Positions 58,860 through 64,000 of a stretch of DNA of 64,000 nucleotides are shown here, one piece after another. This stretch comes from Polytrichum commune (lineage: Eukaryota; Streptophyta; Polytrichopsida; Polytrichales; Polytrichaceae): the NCBI GenBank assembly GCA_950295325.1, contig OX485805.1, positions 40,349,501 to 40,413,500 on the forward strand, written 5' to 3'. Numbering within the stretch: the stretch's first letter is position 1; every line of letters starts with the position of its first letter. A program made the translations under genes and the position numbers. Below the pieces are notes generated by a model. It was not told where the DNA came from. It saw nothing but the letters and a program-made list of their open reading frames with translations, and did no database searches.

Positions 58860-59465
58860 TGATTTATTGAGGGTCAGAACAGCAAACATCGTAAAGACAC
58901 TTGTTTAAAAGAGATTGGACTACGTCTTCAAATATCAATGATTATTCTATGATCAATGATGAACGTCGCTGGGAGGACCTATGTATCAAATTAAGAAATC
59001 AACAAAACATGCACTTCTGATAACCATAACTAAATCAGGGAGGTCTGATTTTCAATATGGTTTTTTTTAAATGGTTCGTTGTAGGTTTGCTAATGTAGGC
59101 GAGGTTTGTTTTGTAAATATACTTGGTAGAAGTTGGAGAACATGGAAAAACAAACCAAATAACACCCACATACTTTTTGCGATTCCAAATCGAGGCCATA
59201 GCCGATTTCCTCATAATTTTCAAAGCTCATATGGATACCTTATTCATCATCAAAGTGAAGATTGTTATGCTCACAAAATGGTTATAAAGGTCCCCTCAAT
59301 TATATTTACTATCGAACCTAGAAAGCTTTACATATTTTGAGCAAGCAGTCCAATCTCTCATAAACACATGTCGTTTTCATATTTATTCTTGGAGCCTCAT
59401 TCAACCACACATCACTCAAATATAGGTGTCCGATTGAGATTAGTAACCCAGTTAGGTACATATAC
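58860..59465. repeat. family A sequences, two back to back
   Basis: 58.86-59.17 kb matches the 38.6 kb variant (AAGAAATCAACAAAACATGC, GGTAGAAGTTGGAGAACATG, AACACCCACATACT). 59.19-59.46 kb matches the standard family end (GAGGCCATAGCCGATTTCC, ATCATCAAAGTGAAGATTG, CACTCAAATATAGGTGTCCG). Confidence 0.65.
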
Positions 59466-59469
59466 ATTG

Positions 59470-61430
59470 GGTAACTCTTTTAAGAAGAGAGAAGAAAAGA
59501 ATTTCCCTTGTCATGGTGTAGTGGTCAGAGACAACCGATTTTGCTAACATTTCTATTCCTTGTTGCATACAAAGAGGCACAATATCACCCGTGATGGACA
59601 ACCCAACCATGGCCTAACCATTATAGACTATATAATTGGTGAGAGTAGAGTGGGTGACGAGTTGCGATAGCAATGAGACATCCATCTGCTCTCGCCAATA
59701 TGGGATATAAGTGGTTTGTTTGTGGATGTAAACTATATAGATCGTGGAAGAATTGACTTGTACATTGATTAAAAAAAACACAAGAGTGTTGTTGGAAGTC
59801 TTCTCCACGTGGATGAGCATCTAGTTATGTATTAGACATTGTATGTGAGGAACCCTGCTACGGGTTGTGGTAAGGTGTCCTTGTGCTATTTATCAGAATG
59901 TAGGAATGACGAGGTGGGTACACAAGGAGCCATACTACAACATGTAGGAGGGCGACATGTGTGCAATATATGAGTTGCGTTCACCATGTCGCGAAGGTTA
60001 CTTGCTATAGTATATATTTGTTGTGCTTGTGTCCAATGAAAACCTGACATCTTGACAAGATTTTAGATGTTGTCCAATATTGGACATGCATTGCTTGCCA
60101 CCAATTGGAGTAGGTATTGGATGTCTACTACAACCCGTGGCATGGCTCTTCGTATTTCATTTTTTACTTTGTAGGCATGCATGTCATATCAAGCATTGAA
60201 TAAATAATTTATGTCAAAAATGCCATAACATCATGTCATCGTGTAATTGGTTGGGACGTCTTTAAAGATGACATGGAAATTGAATTTAGGCAAAAGAATG
60301 TCCAACAAGATGTGAATGTATTGTATTTTATTGCATGTTTTAGATGCGTAGGTGGACAAGGTGAATTTGCCAAAAGCAATTTCACCCACAAAGTTATGCA
60401 TAAAGTCTTGGAATCAAACTTTAGGTGACTTGGCTAAGAGATGAGTTTGAGGGTGTATCCATAAAGTCATTAAAGTTTTCTCAAGACTTAAATCAACATA
60501 CTCAAATAGTGGTGTCATGGTATTGAAAGTTGGCATTCTAGCTCATCACACTAGGGTATGTGGTTGGCCAAAATAGCCTTTCAAAGGCTAACCTTGGATT
60601 TAGGGTCGCAAATCCCATGGAAAGACCCTATTTTAGATCACGATCTCTCAAAGTTTGGTTGATTAAGGAAGGTACAAACACCTCCCTCACTGCACTCCGA
60701 CACATGACAAAAGGTACCAATCTATTAATAGAACTTATATGCAAAGGGGATTAACCTCCAAGTTTGGACCTCTTTAAGGTTTGAGGGACTTTACACCCAA
60801 TTTGAACATTGTTTATAATATAAGTCCATGCTCCAATCCTCGTTATAACTTCCATACATAGGAATAATGTTAGAAAAATAAAAGGTAAGGGCGTTTTTGA
60901 TCATGCACAATCCTTGAACAACCATGATCATTGAAACTAAACTGAAAGTGGTATTTGTCAATCCAAATATTAATGCAATATCTTTTTGGGTGTAAGTTTT
61001 ATGTCTCTAATTTTTCACAAATAGACCAATTATGCCACATAAACGACTTGATGTTTTGCAATGCTAATGTAGCTCATCATTACACTCCTCATGTTGGTTT
61101 TGGACTAGGCAAACCCCCAAGCGCGAGGGGGTTATTCAACATACCATTTGGATGCCATCTCTTCTAAAACCTCAATCATATGCATGGAGATTTGCGGCTT
61201 AGAGTGAAGATGGGTAGGGCAATGATTATGCTCTAGGGAAGTCATCCTCTTCCCCAATCCTAGAACGCCACCTCATATGCCAAATGGTTATATAGTTCAT
61301 AGTAACAATAATCCAAATGGTTATAATAGTTCATAGTTACATTATGTAATAATGTAAGGGAAGTTACATTATTAGTCCAAAGACTTTGAGTGGGTCCGCG
61401 TAGTGTGAAAAGGGGTACCTCTCCGAGTTC
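59470..61430. other. intergenic DNA upstream of AP4M
   Basis: No gene seen; short ORFs only. TATAGTTCATAGT with ATCCAAATGGTTATA repeats twice near 61285-61340. The last 150 bp before AP4M are pyrimidine-rich with TCTCTCTCC runs, as in plant 5' UTRs. Confidence 0.4.
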
Positions 61431-61439
61431 TTCATTTAG

Positions 61440-61590
61440 GTTTCCATCTCTCTCCTTTTCTCTCTCTAGGGTTTCACTCTGTTTCAAAACTCGTGTTTCC
61501 ATTTGCGAGAGAGAAATCGGAGAGTGAGAGGAGGTGTTGAATGTAGGTAATTCGCAATCAGAGGCGGATCGGGGAGCAGAGGCATCAGCC
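61440..61590 (+). promoter_or_regulatory. probable AP4M 5' untranslated leader
   Basis: CT-rich tract CTCTCTCCTTTTCTCTCTCT followed by GA-rich GAGAGAGAAATCGG just before the start codon. Dense pyrimidine then purine runs are usual for plant leaders. No mapped transcription start. Confidence 0.4.
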
Positions 61591-64000
61591 ATGATTTCGC
61601 AGCTCTTCGTGCTCTCCTTGCGGGGCGATAACATCATCTTCCGCGACTGTGAGTCTCCTTCTCACACATTCATTTGACGATGCCATCACTTATTGTTCCA
61701 CATTTCAACAAATCGGGACAACACATACATTCTTCTAAAATATACATGAGAAATCCGTCCCTTGTATCTATCTTTCTGCCAGCAGAGAATCCAATCACCG
61801 CAGGCCGGGACAGCCTTAGTTGGAGCCTTAAGGGCACTTGAAGGAATTGTTTCGACATTTGTGGAACGGGATCAGCAGGGACCTTCTCTGTATGAGAGAA
61901 CTGATTTCTATTTCTATGCGAGTAATAATTATCATCTCTACTACGATCAGGAGTGAGATGGAATGGAAGGAATCATCAATTATGTTGATGATTGAGGTCT
62001 TTTAGATCAGGGAGTCCTTCGAGATTGGCCAGATTCTTACTTACTACTGAGCGGCGTGTTTGCAGACAGGGGAGATGTGCCGAAGAGCAGTGCTGAAATA
62101 TTTTTCCGGAAAGTCAAATTTTGGAAGGGTGAGGAAGGCGAGGAGGCGCCCCCTGTGTTTGTAGGTATTCTATTCCCTCCTCCTATTCAATTTTCTAATG
62201 CGAGAATGCTTGTTATGTTGCCACCATACTAGACTAGACAGTGCATAGGGAAAGGTGTCACTGACCTGCAAATCTAAGAGAGAAATGACTCTGATGTTGC
62301 CATCGGCGTGAATTATGGTGTTGCTTCATCTCCAAGTTGGTCTTAGTCTATATGTAATCCTCAAACGGGCAGCGCGAGAATTACTACTGCCTCGATTCAA
62401 GTGTGAAACACTTTGAATGGGTGCGGACATATCTCTGCTAAGGCAAGCCCCTAGGTTCCCACATGGATGGTTGGAAATATGCAGTTCACCCAGATACCAT
62501 TGGTGGATTCGGTGATCATAGGTGGTGGATCATATGTGGTAGGCTGCTCCGGAAATCAAGTGCTTGGAAGGTCACCCATCTGAGTACTATTTTGGCCGGC
62601 CTTAGGCGGCTCAACCTCAGAGTTCTCATGGGATCTGGGTTAATGCCTTGGGTTTAAGCCACCTAGGGAGTGAGCTTACTACTATGAAAGTGCTTTCTGA
62701 CCAATGAGCATCATGATAGTTTAAGTGTTACCATCCAGTAAACTTGATTGCTGTAGACTTGCCATCAGTATGCTAGCTCACATGAACTCCATTGTGTTGA
62801 AGCTTTTTGACAGTAGAGAATCTCTAAAGACCTAGTAAGTAGCAATCCTTAGAGATATTATGGCATATCAAGTGTTCTTGGTATAAGATCTACTATAAGA
62901 ACTTGAGTTGCAATGTCTTGCAGAATGTGGATGGGGTGAATTATTTACATGTGAAGCAGGCTGGGTTGCTCTTTGTGGCTACCACACGAGTAAATCCTTC
63001 ACCGGCATTGGTGCTTGAGCTGCTGCAGAGAATAGCTCGTGTGACAAAAGACTACCTTGGTATCCTCAATGAGGATTCATTGCGCAAGAATTTTGTATTA
63101 GTCTATGAGTTGCTGGATGAAATGATTGTAAGTCTCTATTCTGCCACATTGCATCAAATGTGCCCTCTATGCATATTCTTTCTCACTTATCCTAGATGCG
63201 TTAATCTTGTCCAGGTAAAGCAGTTGATATAGTTATATCTTTCTGTGCAAAGTGTATCTATGGTGTAGAAGTCTGTTTGGTTCAGATTCACAATGATGTT
63301 GCTTTTGGTTGTCACAAGTTATTCTGAGGCCATTTTGGTTGAGTTCTCTAGGAATTTCTCATCAGTAGAGCTGACTCTCTCAACACTGTCTGTTGCAGGA
63401 CTTCGGTTATCCTCAGACCACGTCTACAGAAGGGCTTAAGTCGTTTGTGTTCAATGAGCCTGTGGTAGTTGATGCAGCTCGGATTCCTTCACTTGGCCCA
63501 GCTGCCATGTTCATTGTAAGTCTTGGCTTTCAAGGGCTTCAAAAGTTGAAGAATTATGACAAATTATGAATGTGTGCAGAAGGATCACTCTCTGTTGAAA
63601 TGTTTTAGCTTACATGTACTTGGTGTGCATTTTTGTGACAGCAAGGATCAAAGCGTGTGCCAGGAACTGCAGTCACTAAGTCAGTGGTGGCTAATGATCC
63701 ATCGGGCAAGAAGCGTGAGGAAGTCTTTGTAGACATCATCGAAAAGATTAGTGTGACATTCAATGCAAGCGTGAGTACAGCTTTGAAAAGTTTTGTCTGT
63801 CAAGTTCTAATGTGACATAACTGTGTCTCTGCATGAATTGCTGCAGCTTCTTATCAAAACTATCTCTTCTATCATCCAGTGGAGATGAGTCTTTGTTTGT
63901 GGTAGAGATGAGAGAGGGTTTGGATTTCATAGCAAAAGTTAGCCTCAATTGTGCTACAGGATCAATGGCCAATACTGAAGGTAACTGGATGGTTGTGGAG
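61591..64000 (+). CDS. AP4M: AP-4 adaptor complex subunit mu, 5' part (runs off the window)
   Basis: Exons in view: 61591-61648, 62066-62160, 62924-63127, 63399-63515, 63642-63770; 603 coding bases, 201 residues, phases exact. The protein starts MISQLFVLSLRGDNIIFRDY and continues with STAEIFFRKVKFW-type, NVDGVNYLHVKQAGLLFVAT, LELLQRIARVTKDYLG, NFVLVYELLDEMIDFGYPQT, KRVPGTAVTKSVVA and FVDIIEKISVTFNAS. This is the longin-like N-terminal domain, linker, and start of the mu-homology domain. The family mu4 subunit reads tyrosine-based sorting signals in the AP-4 coat at the trans-Golgi network. In plants AP-4 acts in vacuolar protein sorting. After the GTGAGT donor at 63771 the remaining 230 bases read as intron; the expected next exon (GYIL...) is not present, so the gene is partial. 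Intron 2 carries a 5S-like sequence in antisense. Confidence 0.95.
62541..62662 (-). pseudogene. 5S rRNA-derived sequence in an AP4M intron
   Basis: The minus strand reads GATCCCATGAGAACTCTGAG, GTTGAGCC, then AGTACTCAGATGGGTGACCT and TCCAAGCA. These align in order with plant 5S rRNA (GGATCCCATCAGAACTCCGA, GTTAAGC, AGTACTAGGATGGGTGACCT). The box C region is best kept; the A-box region is diverged. Both ends of 5S are weak. It could be a 5S pseudogene, a 5S-headed SINE, or the 5S-bearing LTR of a Cassandra-type TRIM retroelement. Confidence 0.75.

Noticed and set aside
61762-61956. ORF in AP4M intron 1 as an alternative exon
   Set aside because: Exons 1 and 2 join in exact phase to the conserved RDY-RGDVPK sequence, leaving no room for it; no family similarity seen.
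63841-63960. Sequence after the CTGCAG at 63841 as the sixth AP4M exon
   Set aside because: None of its frames gives the expected GYIL-type mu-homology sequence; the next exon probably lies beyond the window.

Overview
This window is nuclear DNA of a land plant. The genes carry many short exons with GT-AG introns (one GC-AG), and the proteins they encode are recognisably plant: a Kdo transferase, a plant DUF726/TMCO4-like protein, a B12D/MLRQ-like mitochondrial protein and the AP-4 adaptor mu subunit. Plant telomere-like TTTAGGG motifs are also present. I cannot place the lineage more finely from sequence alone. The long AT-rich spaces are packed with small non-autonomous inverted-repeat elements (MITEs); I saw no intact transposase or LTR-retrotransposon gene. 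All exon models were built by hand from reading frame, splice sites and remembered family conservation, with every phase checked.

Layout. 1-31.8 kb is gene-poor: a 377-bp tandem duplication (376-1130), LINE-like reverse-transcriptase debris (1.8, 5.1 and 17.4 kb), a SINE (16.75-16.91 kb), microsatellites and many copies of at least seven MITE-like families. 31.86-32.80 kb (+) holds a three-exon B12D/MLRQ-like gene. 35.41-46.50 kb (-) holds a 16-exon DUF726/TMCO4-like alpha/beta-hydrolase gene whose introns contain several elements, including one inserted at a splice donor and a tandem triplication across another. 47.3-49.15 kb holds a degenerate tandem array and an unrecognised ORF; 50.19-50.37 kb a fragment of a group II intron reverse transcriptase; 50.68-51.05 kb a hAT-like MITE. 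52.21-57.65 kb (-) holds a complete 12-exon KDTA gene. 57.7-61.5 kb is intergenic with more repeats. 61.59 kb to the window end (+) holds the first five coding exons of AP4M, with a 5S-rRNA-derived sequence antisense in its second intron.

The four genes have no operon-like link. KDTA and AP4M are divergent and about 3.9 kb apart; the DUF726-type gene and KDTA are head-to-tail on the minus strand. Two act in endomembrane traffic or lipid contexts (AP4M, DUF726) and two in mitochondria (KDTA, B12D-like), but clustering looks coincidental. The most noteworthy signals are structural: transposable elements and local duplications meeting splice sites, nested palindromic elements, and stray Pol III or organelle-type sequences inside a plant gene neighbourhood.
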